64,000 nt of DNA from Thermoplasmata archaeon (GCA_003560595.1 PWKY01000033.1:1-64000); one strand, 5' to 3'. Positions 21,309 through 31,462 are shown, counted from the first letter of the stretch. Program-made: numbers and translations. The notes: generated from the letters alone by a model not told the origin.

Positions 21309-23231
21309 ATGACGCCCCCTTCAGAAGAGCCAAATCTAAAAATGATATCTTGCCCTAACTTAGATTGTAAGGACTTTAGAAAGAGCGGGATGGGAAACAT
21401 ATCATTTGTCAGCGAGAAAGAAACGACAGGGGGGATTACACGGGAGTTCAAATGTCATACCTGCGGCGAGACTTTTGATAAGTGTATCGATTTAGAGAGA
21501 GATTTTAAAGGCAAAATGAAAGTAGTTCTCGAATCGTTTAAATCTCCAGATTTAGCAAGATTATCCATATTAGGAGTTCTAATAGGCCTTATTGGAGGAT
21601 TAGGGGCGTTTCTCTTCCACTATCTCATTTTAGCATTCAAATACATTTTCTTTGGCGCTACAGATACAGGTACATTTTTAGATACCGTTCTCGCTCTTCC
21701 GTGGTATCAACGTCTTTTGATACCTGCTTTGGGTGGATTGATTATAGGACCGATAATAACTTATTTTGTAAGAGAAGCACGAGGACACGGAGTACCCGAG
21801 GTCATGGAAGGTGTCGCATTAAGAGGAGGTAAGATAAGGGCAAGGGTGGCTCCGTTGAAAGCTTTGATGTCCGCAATATGTATAGGTTCAGGTGGTTCGG
21901 CTGGTCGTGAAGGGCCTATCGTACAGATCGGTGCATCCTTCGGTTCATCTTTGGGTCAGTTTCTGGATCTGGAGCCAGATCGTATAAAAACTTTACTTGC
22001 TGCTGGAGCTGCAGCTGGGATAGCCGGTACTTTTAACGCACCCCTAGCAGGGGTAGTATTCAGCATGGAAGTTATTCTCAGAGACATTAAAAAAGAAAGC
22101 TTTGCACCAATAGTTATCGCCGCAGTTGTAGGTACTAGCTTTGCTAATCTTCTATTTGGAGGAAGAGGTCCCATATTTTATATACCATCAATTAATATAG
22201 GGCCATGGGATGTTTTATTTTTGATCGGTATTGGCTTCGCTGCCGCTGGAGTAGGGTTGTTGTTTTCAAATTCACTATATAAGGTTGAGCATTTATTCGA
22301 AAAGATCCCTTTTCCAGAAGCTATACGGCCCGCTCTCGGTGGTTTGATGCTCGGTGCTCTTGCCTTATCCATACCTCAGGTCCAAGCCACAGGTTATCCC
22401 GTTATGACCGCTGCGCTTTGGAATGAGCTTCCTTTTTATCTGGTTTTGATATTGATGTTCGGTAAGATCTTATCTACCTGCCTCTCGTTGGGTAGCGGCG
22501 GGTCAGGAGGTATATTTGCACCTTCATTGTTTATTGGGTCCATGATGGGCAGTACGTATGGAAAGGTAGTCGACTTTATCGCACCTAATCTAACGGCTGG
22601 ACCGAGTACTTATGCAGTTGTAGGGATGGCGGCTGTGTTTGCCGCCGCAAGTCATGCACCACTTACCGCTATCGTGATCTTATTCGAGATGACAGGAGAT
22701 CCGGGTGTGATAATCCTACTTATGTTCCCATGTATAATCTGTACAGTAATAGCCTCACATGTACAGCACAGAAATATCTATACCACGAAACTGTTGAACA
22801 GAGGTATAGATATAGAAGCCGCTGAAGAAAAGCAAAAATTAAGAAGCATACCTGTGAAAAATGTAATGGATACCGACCTAATGAGATTGGTTATCTATAA
22901 AAAAGACACTTTTAAACACGCAAATAAGAAGTTCACTAAAACACATCATACACAATTGCCAGTTTTGGATAACGATACCGGTGAGTTTATGGGCATGATA
23001 AATTACTTCGATGTGTTAAATCGAAGAGAAGAACTCGATAGATTGGTTGACTTCATTTCACCCCCTATGGCTACGGTGACCGAAGATGATGATCTTTATC
23101 ATGCCTTTGAGTTACTCGGTAACATCGAAGTTGAGTTTATTCCTGTTGTTGATAAAGAAAACCCCGATAAATTGGTAGGCGGCATAAGTCGTAGAGATAT
23201 ACTAGAAGAATATTACTGGATAACTGAGTGA
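21309..23231 (+). CDS. ClC-family chloride channel/transporter with C-terminal CBS pair and N-terminal Cys4 zinc-ribbon-like extension
   Basis: GSGGSAGREGPIVQIGA, LGSGGSGGIFAPSLFIG, CBS region; N-terminus CPNLDC...CHTCG. Confidence 0.94.
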   Translation: MTPPSEEPNLKMISCPNLDCKDFRKSGMGNISFVSEKETTGGITREFKCHTCGETFDKCIDLERDFKGKMKVVLESFKSPDLARLSILGVLIGLIGGLGAFLFHYLILAFKYIFFGATDTGTFLDTVLALPWYQRLLIPALGGLIIGPIITYFVREARGHGVPEVMEGVALRGGKIRARVAPLKALMSAICIGSGGSAGREGPIVQIGASFGSSLGQFLDLEPDRIKTLLAAGAAAGIAGTFNAPLAGVVFSMEVILRDIKKESFAPIVIAAVVGTSFANLLFGGRGPIFYIPSINIGPWDVLFLIGIGFAAAGVGLLFSNSLYKVEHLFEKIPFPEAIRPALGGLMLGALALSIPQVQATGYPVMTAALWNELPFYLVLILMFGKILSTCLSLGSGGSGGIFAPSLFIGSMMGSTYGKVVDFIAPNLTAGPSTYAVVGMAAVFAAASHAPLTAIVILFEMTGDPGVIILLMFPCIICTVIASHVQHRNIYTTKLLNRGIDIEAAEEKQKLRSIPVKNVMDTDLMRLVIYKKDTFKHANKKFTKTHHTQLPVLDNDTGEFMGMINYFDVLNRREELDRLVDFISPPMATVTEDDDLYHAFELLGNIEVEFIPVVDKENPDKLVGGISRRDILEEYYWITE

Positions 23232-23313
23232 GTTAAATATGAGATTGATTTCAAATTCGATGGGAAATGGATTTATACGTTATTCGAGCTTGAGTTCAAA
23301 GAGATGATAGAAT

Positions 23314-24177
23314 ATGTTTGAAAGAGCTTTGGTAGCCATGGACATGTCTCCAGCTACCGATAAGATGACAAGCTGTATAGCCGAGTTTCAAGAGATCGGT
23401 AGAGAGGAGATCATACTCTGCAACGTCATAAATATAGATCCATCAGGTTCATATTCCGGCGAGTTGAAAAGAAAACACTTGATAGAGAAGCAAAAGGTAG
23501 CTTCAAAACTGACCAACAAACAAAAGGAATTACAAAGATGGAGTAACTCGGTTATCTACGAAGTAACTATAGGTGTACCTCATAGAGAAATCGCAAAGAT
23601 AGCAAAGAGAAAGAATGTGGATCTTATCGTTATCGGTTCCAGAGGTAAAAGTAAAATCAAAGGCATCTTCCTGGGAAGCACGGTTACCGAATTGATACGT
23701 ATAACAGACATACCAACACTTATAGAAAAGATCGAGATCAAAGATACGATGGATAGAGATAGTTATATGCTGGCTTGTGATCGTAAATTCAAGTCGATAT
23801 TGTTGGCTACAGACTTTTCGATGAACGCAAAACAAGCTGAAAAAATGGCTATGAAGTTGGCGGAGGAAGCGGAGAAAATGATCTTGGTTTCCGTATCTGA
23901 AAAAGATGATCCAACCACATCTGCCGAGAATAAAAAAAGGCTAGAATCCATGAAAGATAAGTTCCAAAACGTATGCGGTAACGTAACCGTCAGAGTGGCG
24001 GAAGGAACCGCATCACAAAAAATCAATAAAATTGCCAACGAAGAAGGAGCCACATTGGTTGTTCTTGGGAAGAAGGGAAGGGGTGGTATCAAACAGATAT
24101 TATTAGGTAGTACTGCGGAAAATGTAGCAAGACGGTCTAAAAAGCCTATCTTATTGGTACCTCCGACAGAAGGATAA
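23314..24177 (+). CDS. tandem universal stress protein (UspA) domain protein
   Basis: Two Usp domains: IVIGSRGKSKIKGIFLGSTVTELI and VVLGKKGRGGIKQILLGSTAENVARRSKKPILLV. Confidence 0.92.
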   Translation: MFERALVAMDMSPATDKMTSCIAEFQEIGREEIILCNVINIDPSGSYSGELKRKHLIEKQKVASKLTNKQKELQRWSNSVIYEVTIGVPHREIAKIAKRKNVDLIVIGSRGKSKIKGIFLGSTVTELIRITDIPTLIEKIEIKDTMDRDSYMLACDRKFKSILLATDFSMNAKQAEKMAMKLAEEAEKMILVSVSEKDDPTTSAENKKRLESMKDKFQNVCGNVTVRVAEGTASQKINKIANEEGATLVVLGKKGRGGIKQILLGSTAENVARRSKKPILLVPPTEG

Positions 24178-24196
24178 CAGATAGCAAAGATGTAGT

Positions 24197-24491
24197 ACCG
24201 CGAGGCTAAGCATCACTGAATTTGGTGCGTACCCGCTGTTGAACATCGAGAAAGCAATGCAGATCAAGCCACATACAAAATTACTGCCCAAAACATTCCT
24301 AGGGCGAGAAGTGGTAGTGTTTTAGGCATGGCGAATAAACCAATGTGTTGGATCTTATAATATGCTAATTAAACAGCGTTTTCGATAAACGGTACACTCA
24401 GGCACAGAAATAAAACTTAGGTGCAATAGTGCTTTAGGGTTTTTTTATCTAGCTTCTTATCGAATATCTGTACCATGTGCATCTCGGACAG
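24197..24491 (-). pseudogene. HPP-family remnant, copy B (direct repeat of 21018-21232, N-terminal part only, frameshifted, stop codons)
   Basis: Reverse-strand translation gives IGLFAMPKTLPLLA / RPRNVLGSNFVCGLICIAFSMFNSGYAPNSVMLSLAV in two different frames; no C-terminal half. Confidence 0.78.
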
Positions 24492-24569
24492 CAGAGTTAC
24501 ATAATAAAATTTTTTGTGAACCAACAAAGGAGGTAAAAGATTTATATTATAGTTATTGATGGGTTCATC

Positions 24570-25478
24570 ATGTCTTTCATAGACGAGGTCGAAAAGTTAA
24601 AGAAGGAAAATGATATCCTCCTCGTTGCTCATAATTATCAACTCGGAGTTATCCAGGATGCCGCCGATTACACCGGTGATTCGTTTGGATTGGCACGTAT
24701 AGTTACCGAGGAAGAGGCGGAGAACGTGGTTTTCTGTGGCGTTGATTTTATGGCTGAATCCGCAGTCGTACTCAATCCCGATAAAAATATCATCCATCCC
24801 GAGCCGAAGGCTCAGTGTCCTATGGCGGCCATGGTGGATATAGGTAGATTGAGGCAGTACAAAAAAGATAACCCCGGTGCTGCGGTGGTTTCCTACGTTA
24901 ACACCAACGTCGAAACTAAGGTGGAATCCGATATCTGCTGTACGTCGTCCAACGCCGTAAAAGTGGTTGAGAGTTTAGAGCAGAATAAGATACTATTTTT
25001 ACCGGATAAGAACCTGGGCAGCTACATAAAACGCTTCGTTAAGGACAAGACCATCGATCTTTGGGAAGGCTACTGCGGTACTCACGATAAGATATCTGTG
25101 AAGGATATAGAGGTATCTTTGAAAAAATACCCTCGAGCGGAAGTTATGGTTCATCCCGAATGCCAACCCGAGGTAGTAGATATCGCCGATTTCGTCGGTT
25201 CAACCGCCGGCATTTTAAAACGAGCCGGGAAATCGAGTGCAAAAGAGTTCATCGTGGGAACGGAGGTGGAGATGGGACACAGGCTGAGAAAGGAGAACCC
25301 CGATAAAACATTCGTATTTCCAGGTGATCCACTCTGCCAGAACATGAAAAGGATCACACCCGAGAAGGTTATCAGAGCCATGGAAACGCTGGAGCCCGTG
25401 GTTGTCATAGAGGAACAGCTCATCAAAAGAGCGAAGAAACCTCTGGAGCGTATGATGGAAGTGGGTAGAGGAAATTGA
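24570..25478 (+). CDS. nadA: quinolinate synthase A
   Basis: VAHNYQLGVIQDAADYTGDSFGLAR, VFCGVDFMAESAVVLNP, CPMAAMVD, HPECQPEVVDIADFVGSTAG. Confidence 0.97.
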   Translation: MSFIDEVEKLKKENDILLVAHNYQLGVIQDAADYTGDSFGLARIVTEEEAENVVFCGVDFMAESAVVLNPDKNIIHPEPKAQCPMAAMVDIGRLRQYKKDNPGAAVVSYVNTNVETKVESDICCTSSNAVKVVESLEQNKILFLPDKNLGSYIKRFVKDKTIDLWEGYCGTHDKISVKDIEVSLKKYPRAEVMVHPECQPEVVDIADFVGSTAGILKRAGKSSAKEFIVGTEVEMGHRLRKENPDKTFVFPGDPLCQNMKRITPEKVIRAMETLEPVVVIEEQLIKRAKKPLERMMEVGRGN

Positions 25479-26299
25479 AGATCGAAGCGGTAGTTACAGA
25501 TCTAGACGGAACCATCGCCGACGATGGTCGTGTAGATGATAAAAACCGAGCAGTCCTAGATAGATTATTTGACCGGGGTATCCCCGTGATAGTTTCAACC
25601 ACTAGGATGAGATATTCCGCTTCACATATCATGAACGGAACCAAGGTTTTCCGACACCCTGCGATATGCTTGAACGGAGGGATGATCATAGGCGAGGATT
25701 GGGATAAACCCTGTGATGTGTGGTTCCAAAAAAGTCTGGATATGGAGATCGCAAGGGCTATAACTGAATTCACCGACGATAAAGGATACGAATTGACCAC
25801 TATCTATGATGAAAAGAAATACTGGCGCCAAAGTAGAGCCGATAGGCTTGGAAAACACTTCGAGAATCCTACCGCGGTGTTAGTAAAGAACAATTCAGAT
25901 GCTCTGGAGGCGGGAGAACCCGCCAGTTTTATGATACATCGTGACGGCAACGGGTTGCAGGCTTTACTCGAGATAGAGGAGTTCGTCCACGATAATTTCT
26001 CATCACGTGTAACATTACACAGGCATCACAGGGATGAGAAGTTCCTAGCGCTGACCGTTTACCCATCCGGTATAAACAAGGGTTCCGCCCTTGAGATGCT
26101 CTCTAAAAGGGCTGACATAGACTTGGATCAGGTATTGGCCATCGGCGACGATCACGTGGATGTGCCCATGTTCGAGATAGTGGGAAAGGGCGTCGCCATG
26201 AAGAACTCGCCTGAAGAGGTTAAAGCGAAGGCTCACGATATAGCACCGACATGTACCGAGAGCGGTTTCGCTTGGTGCATGGAGAAGTACGTGCTTTGA
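25475..26299 (+). CDS. HAD-superfamily (Cof-type) hydrolase
   Basis: TDLDGTIADDGRV, NGGMI, AIGDDHVDVPMFEIVGKGVAMKNSPEEVK. Confidence 0.92.
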   Translation: MKIEAVVTDLDGTIADDGRVDDKNRAVLDRLFDRGIPVIVSTTRMRYSASHIMNGTKVFRHPAICLNGGMIIGEDWDKPCDVWFQKSLDMEIARAITEFTDDKGYELTTIYDEKKYWRQSRADRLGKHFENPTAVLVKNNSDALEAGEPASFMIHRDGNGLQALLEIEEFVHDNFSSRVTLHRHHRDEKFLALTVYPSGINKGSALEMLSKRADIDLDQVLAIGDDHVDVPMFEIVGKGVAMKNSPEEVKAKAHDIAPTCTESGFAWCMEKYVL

Positions 26300-26451
26300 A
26301 TACTATGATTGAAAATCGGTTCGTTATCGGTAAGATCACGTAACCTATGCAGAGTTTCAAACAAGAAAATCCAGAGGGTCATGTAAGATCGACGAACAAA
26401 ACCACAATTTTTAACCGTACTAGGAAGGTTTCTGTGTAGAATGGATACGAC

Positions 26452-29355
26452 TCAAATCAACTTCTTACATTTCTCAGCCCATGTTTTCATACCAAGGCTC
26501 TCAAATAGGAAGAGAGCTTTTTTCAAATGTTCAGCGGACTCCTTGGTAAGACCGATCTTTTCTAGTAAAATGGCATACTCATAATGATATCTTGCAAGTT
26601 CATATTTATTATCTACTTCTTTGAGTATCTCACCAGACAGCTGGAACTGCTTTATAGCATCATCCCATTCCTTAGCCTCTCGGTAAACCTGACCTAGGAT
26701 GCATCGGCTTAGTCCTTCTTGGGATTTTGCACCGATTTCAGAGGATATAGCAACTGCCTTTTTAGCATATTCCAGGGCAGTTTGAACTTGATTTATCTTC
26801 ACTTCGGCCAGTTTACAGTAGTTATAGATCAATACTCTCTTTTCACCTATTTGTAAGCATATATCTAGGCTGCGTTGGTAGAGTTCCAAGGCCTTATCAA
26901 CATCGCCTCGGAGGTAATGCATCTCCCCAATACCTAGTAGAGACATTGCAGTGCCGTGGATATCTCCAATCTTTCGATGCAGTTCAAAACTCTGTTCGTA
27001 CAGCTCTAAAGCTCTGTCTACATCCCCCATAGTAGAGTACAAACCACCCATGTTGAGGATAGAGAACGAAATGCCCTGCTTATCTCCTATACTCTCTCTT
27101 ATCTCATGACTCCTTTCATAGAATTCGAGTGCCTTGTCAAGCTCACCGGTACTCATGTATAAGATTCCAATATTACCAAGAGCAGCAGCTATTCCGAATT
27201 TATCATCTACGTTTTTCATCACCGATAAGCTTCTTTTGTAGTTCTCGAGTGCTTCTGTAAATTGTCCTTGACTCAAGTAAGTGTTCCCTATTGCTCGAAG
27301 AGCATTACCCACGTCCTTTTGGTCTGCTATATTTTTATGGAAGAGTATTTTTGCCTTCTCGAATATTTGCATAGCCTCGGTATAATTTCCCATACGGGTG
27401 TGTGCAGTTCCCTCTGCAAATAAGTGACGAGCATATTCAGTGTTCTTCTTATCTGTGATGTGTTTTTTTGCCTGAGCTAGTACTTCGAGAGATTCATCAT
27501 ATTCACCCTTTTTCACATGGACCTCTGCAACCTTCCTAAGCATCTTTGCTTTTATTTCATCATCTACAGCGGAATTGGAGGCTTTGGTGAAGTGCCGTAT
27601 CGCTTTATCATACTCTCCTATCAAAGAAAGTACGTCACCCATATCCTCAAGTATGCTGACCTTCTGTTCGGATCCGGCAAACTCCAGAGCCATTCCATAG
27701 AAAGTGACGGCCTCTTCGTTGGCATAAGCATCCTTGGCTTTGTTAGCTGCTTTCAGTAGATATTTAAAAGCCCTAACGTCCTCGCCTTCGTGATAGTGAT
27801 AGGCCAATTCGTTTACAACCTGATCTAAACTGCCTTTGTATAGTTCAAGGATGGTATCGCCGACCATACGGTGATACTCTATCCTTAGATCTTCGAGCAT
27901 ACCATTATAGAGCACATCCTTTATCTTAGCGTGATCAAATCGATATCTATCTTTTTGCGAATGGATCAATTTATGGGTCTTCTCGATATCACTCAAGTTT
28001 CTTAATAATTTCAAACGACCGATCGCCATTATAATACCGATAACTTCCGACCTGAACTCTTCTCCCTGGATACTGGCGCATTCAAGCATCTCCAATTGAT
28101 CATCCCTTAACCTATCGAGACGACGTTTGATAACATCATAAACTCTAGAGGGGAGGTCAATATTCTTTATATCGATGGAAAGTTCCCACCTACCGTTTTC
28201 TTGCTGTCGTATGCAGGACTCCTCAACTAAAAGTTTGATCACCTCTAGAACGAAAAATGGATTACCTTCTGTTTCCTTGTAGATCATTTCTGTGAAATTT
28301 TTCTCAAATTCATCTCCATCAAAAACGGTTTGGAGCAATTCTTCGATCTGTTCATTGTCCAAACGTTCGAGCTTGATCTTATCAAATAGACTCTCTCGAT
28401 TCATGTTCTGCATCGTTTTCTTTAGCTGATGTGTTCGTTCAGACTGGGTTTCCAAAATATCTTCTGGTCGATAGGTTCCGATGATCAATATTCTGTTATC
28501 TCGTGTGTTTCTTGCCAAATAATGGAGCAGGTTCAATGTTGTTTTGTCTGCCCAATGGAGATCATCGATGAATATTATCACCGGATCACCTTGAGATTCC
28601 CGCTGTATCCCCATCAATACATTGTCAAAAAGATTTTCTTGTTTGAGTTTAGGATCATCCACTAAGAATTTTCCGGAGTATTTGTCTGATTTTATCAGCC
28701 AAGATATCTTATTTTTGATATCGGCGATGTTATCCTCAGATCCATCCCAATCATCCAACCTGCTGCCGATCTCTTCTAATATTCTTCGCATATCTTGAAT
28801 TAGAAACTCACTCTGTGTTCCTTTGATCACACATGCTAATGAAGCACTGCTTTGCTTCTGCAAGAGTATGATATGATCACCATATCCGATGGAGTTCAAT
28901 CCCTGGCCTTCTCTGTTCATCAAAGATAGAGAATCTTTAACAAAATTACCAACCGCGTTGAGCATGGATGCGAATATATCATCATCGAGTTCCGTTTTAT
29001 TCCGTTCGGCCTTTGCCGCCACCATACCGCTTACATCTATCAGGTATGCAGATATCACTTGAGGAGGGGGTTTTCCCGCTATAAGGTGATGTAAATCCGA
29101 GTTTCTGAGTCCCTCACGTATGGGCATCAATGGCTCTAAGCTTCCAGCCATACATCGGCCCGTTATTATTTTTACACCCCTTTTTTTAGCCAACTCTAAA
29201 AAATCAGAAACGAGCCTTGTTTTTCCTAAGCCTGCTTCACCGGAGACAAATACTGTGCTGCCCTTGCCTTCTAAAGCTTTATCTAGATGAGCTTGCAGTA
29301 TAGACTCTTCTTCTGATCTGCCCACAATCCCGGGCTTTTCAAACGAAAGCTCCAT
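26452..29355 (-). CDS. STAND-like AAA ATPase with inserted domain and C-terminal TPR repeats
   Basis: Walker A SGEAGLGKTRLV, Walker B IIFIDDLHWAD, MalT/adenylyl-cyclase-associated-like ATPase, multiple TPRs. Confidence 0.9.
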   Translation of the reverse strand: MELSFEKPGIVGRSEEESILQAHLDKALEGKGSTVFVSGEAGLGKTRLVSDFLELAKKRGVKIITGRCMAGSLEPLMPIREGLRNSDLHHLIAGKPPPQVISAYLIDVSGMVAAKAERNKTELDDDIFASMLNAVGNFVKDSLSLMNREGQGLNSIGYGDHIILLQKQSSASLACVIKGTQSEFLIQDMRRILEEIGSRLDDWDGSEDNIADIKNKISWLIKSDKYSGKFLVDDPKLKQENLFDNVLMGIQRESQGDPVIIFIDDLHWADKTTLNLLHYLARNTRDNRILIIGTYRPEDILETQSERTHQLKKTMQNMNRESLFDKIKLERLDNEQIEELLQTVFDGDEFEKNFTEMIYKETEGNPFFVLEVIKLLVEESCIRQQENGRWELSIDIKNIDLPSRVYDVIKRRLDRLRDDQLEMLECASIQGEEFRSEVIGIIMAIGRLKLLRNLSDIEKTHKLIHSQKDRYRFDHAKIKDVLYNGMLEDLRIEYHRMVGDTILELYKGSLDQVVNELAYHYHEGEDVRAFKYLLKAANKAKDAYANEEAVTFYGMALEFAGSEQKVSILEDMGDVLSLIGEYDKAIRHFTKASNSAVDDEIKAKMLRKVAEVHVKKGEYDESLEVLAQAKKHITDKKNTEYARHLFAEGTAHTRMGNYTEAMQIFEKAKILFHKNIADQKDVGNALRAIGNTYLSQGQFTEALENYKRSLSVMKNVDDKFGIAAALGNIGILYMSTGELDKALEFYERSHEIRESIGDKQGISFSILNMGGLYSTMGDVDRALELYEQSFELHRKIGDIHGTAMSLLGIGEMHYLRGDVDKALELYQRSLDICLQIGEKRVLIYNYCKLAEVKINQVQTALEYAKKAVAISSEIGAKSQEGLSRCILGQVYREAKEWDDAIKQFQLSGEILKEVDNKYELARYHYEYAILLEKIGLTKESAEHLKKALFLFESLGMKTWAEKCKKLI

Positions 29356-29524
29356 GATAGTTCTTAACGAGATGTTTATAGATATACATATCGGAGGATA
29401 GCGGTGCTGATGATTTTAGTAATGGATCTAGTACTTTTTAACGGTGATCACAATACATTTGAGGAAAAATATTTAGGATATGATCTACCTCGCACATATC
29501 TATTTTATCTTATTCCTTCGTGAT

Positions 29525-29674
29525 CTAGTCGTCGGTAATAGTATCACTTCCATCATCACCTTTCTTCATCATGTACCCGATAGCCTCCAGTTTTATCGTT
29601 ATTATCACGACTAGCATTATGATCATCCCAGTTCCGATCGTATCGTCCTTATCGAAGCTCGCTCTTAATTCCAT
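29525..29674 (-). CDS. small single-TM protein (49 aa), hypothetical
   Basis: Reverse strand ATG 29674 to TAG: MELRASFDKDDTIGTGMIIMLVVIITIKLEAIGYMMKKGDDGSDTITDD; below ORF-track threshold. Confidence 0.45.
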   Translation of the reverse strand: MELRASFDKDDTIGTGMIIMLVVIITIKLEAIGYMMKKGDDGSDTITDD

Positions 29675-29770
29675 ATATCCTGGTCTGTAATTTGTTAAAG
29701 ACCTTCACACATCGTAGATAATAGACAGAAAACATTAATTAATACCGGTAACTGCAATTAGTAGATAACT

Positions 29771-30727
29771 ATGAAATTACAGGAGATTTACGCACTTGCG
29801 GTTAAAAAGGGAAAGGAAGTAGACCCCCGAGGTAAAGAGGCTTTGGAAAAGTTGACCGAAGAAGAGAAAGAAAAGTACGATGAGCTGAAGGGAAAGGACA
29901 AAGAGGTGTACGACGAACAGCGATTAAAGAACCCCTTCCACGATACAAGACTTCTTCATGGTGACGATGACAAAGAAGTCAAAGGAGTCATGGTAGGTAT
30001 AGATTTCAGTACAGGTGAAGTAACACTTGCAGATAGATTGAGAGAAAAAGGAAAGAACGTTGATCTGATGATCAGCCATCACCCAAGCGGCCTGGGTGTA
30101 GCCGGTCTGCCCGAAGTGATGCACCTTCAAAAAGATGTACTGTATCAATGGGGAGTACCGATCAACATCGCAGAATCCTTGATGAACGAAAGGATAAGTG
30201 AAGTGGAAAGAAGAGTAAAGGGCAGGAATTACAATAAAACTCTGGACGCCGCCAGGCTCTTGGACATACCCTTCATGTGTGTTCACACCCCTGCGGATAA
30301 CCTAGTCAACGATCATCTGGTCAACCTGGTAGAGGAAACAGAATTAAATACGGTTAAGGACGTCCTCGAGATGCTGAAAGAGATACCAGAATATCACGAA
30401 GCCAGGAAGTACGGTGACGGCCCCTTCGTTTTGATAGGTAGTGAGGATAGACGTGCAGGTAAGGTCGTTATAGAGATGACCGGCGGGACCGAGGGTTCAA
30501 AAAAATCCTACGAAAAACTCGCTCAGTCGGGTGTCGGCACGGTCATCGGAATGCACCTGAGCGAAGACCACCGTAAGCAAGCGGAAAAACATCACATCAA
30601 TTACGTCATCGCCGGACACATGGCCAGTGATTCGTTGGGACTCAATCTGTTCCTTGATGAGTTAGAGAAGGAGGGAGTAGAAATATTCCCATGCAGCGGA
30701 TTCATTCGTCACTCCCGTAATAAATGA
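29771..30727 (+). CDS. NIF3-like protein
   Basis: LMISHHPSG, FMCVHTPADN, SGVGTVIGMHLSEDHRKQAEKHHINYVIAGHMASDSLG. Confidence 0.87.
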   Translation: MKLQEIYALAVKKGKEVDPRGKEALEKLTEEEKEKYDELKGKDKEVYDEQRLKNPFHDTRLLHGDDDKEVKGVMVGIDFSTGEVTLADRLREKGKNVDLMISHHPSGLGVAGLPEVMHLQKDVLYQWGVPINIAESLMNERISEVERRVKGRNYNKTLDAARLLDIPFMCVHTPADNLVNDHLVNLVEETELNTVKDVLEMLKEIPEYHEARKYGDGPFVLIGSEDRRAGKVVIEMTGGTEGSKKSYEKLAQSGVGTVIGMHLSEDHRKQAEKHHINYVIAGHMASDSLGLNLFLDELEKEGVEIFPCSGFIRHSRNK

Positions 30728-31452
30728 TAGAAATCAAGGATCTAAGAAAAAGATACGACGGATTCCTAGCTCTAAAAGGGGTATCTCTAAAGGTCAATCC
30801 AGGTGAAGTATTCGTACTCCTAGGTTCCAACGGTGCCGGTAAAACCACTTTGATAAAGATACTGACCGGTTTGCTAAAAGCTACTGAAGGAGAGGCGCTA
30901 ATAGACGGTGTATCCGTTTGGGATGAGGTGAAAAGCAGAGAGCGATTCGGATATATGCCGGAACATCCACACCTTTACGACAGGTTGACCGCTAGGGAGT
31001 TCCTTGAAACCATGGGTTCTTTGAAAGGTGTAAATGAATCCACAGTCAAGGATAGGATAAATAAACTATCGAAGGGATTAGAACTGGATCGGGTCATCGA
31101 CTCTGAGATCAGCAGTTATTCCAAGGGTATGAAACAAAAAGTACTCTTCGCTAATTCGCTTATAAACAACCCGCCTAACCTGATACTGGATGAACCAACT
31201 AGCGGCCTGGATCCAAGGTTCACCCGGTACATCAAGATGCGTATAAGAGACCAAGCCGTTAAAGGAAAGACCGTACTCATGAGTACACACATTACTTCTA
31301 TAACGGAAGAGATCGCAGATAGGGTGGCCATAATCGAAGAGGGTGATATAGTCGCTCAGGGGACCGTCGGAGAGCTCTTCGAGCGATGTGGATGTGATTC
31401 TTTGGAAGAGGTGTTCATAGAGGTGGTGAACCACGCCAGGTCACGCGCTTGA
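30724..31452 (+). CDS. ABC transporter ATP-binding protein
   Basis: LGSNGAGKTTLIK, SSYSKGMKQKV, LILDEPTSGLDP. Confidence 0.95.
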   Translation: MIEIKDLRKRYDGFLALKGVSLKVNPGEVFVLLGSNGAGKTTLIKILTGLLKATEGEALIDGVSVWDEVKSRERFGYMPEHPHLYDRLTAREFLETMGSLKGVNESTVKDRINKLSKGLELDRVIDSEISSYSKGMKQKVLFANSLINNPPNLILDEPTSGLDPRFTRYIKMRIRDQAVKGKTVLMSTHITSITEEIADRVAIIEEGDIVAQGTVGELFERCGCDSLEEVFIEVVNHARSRA

Positions 31453-31462
31453 GATCTTTTCG

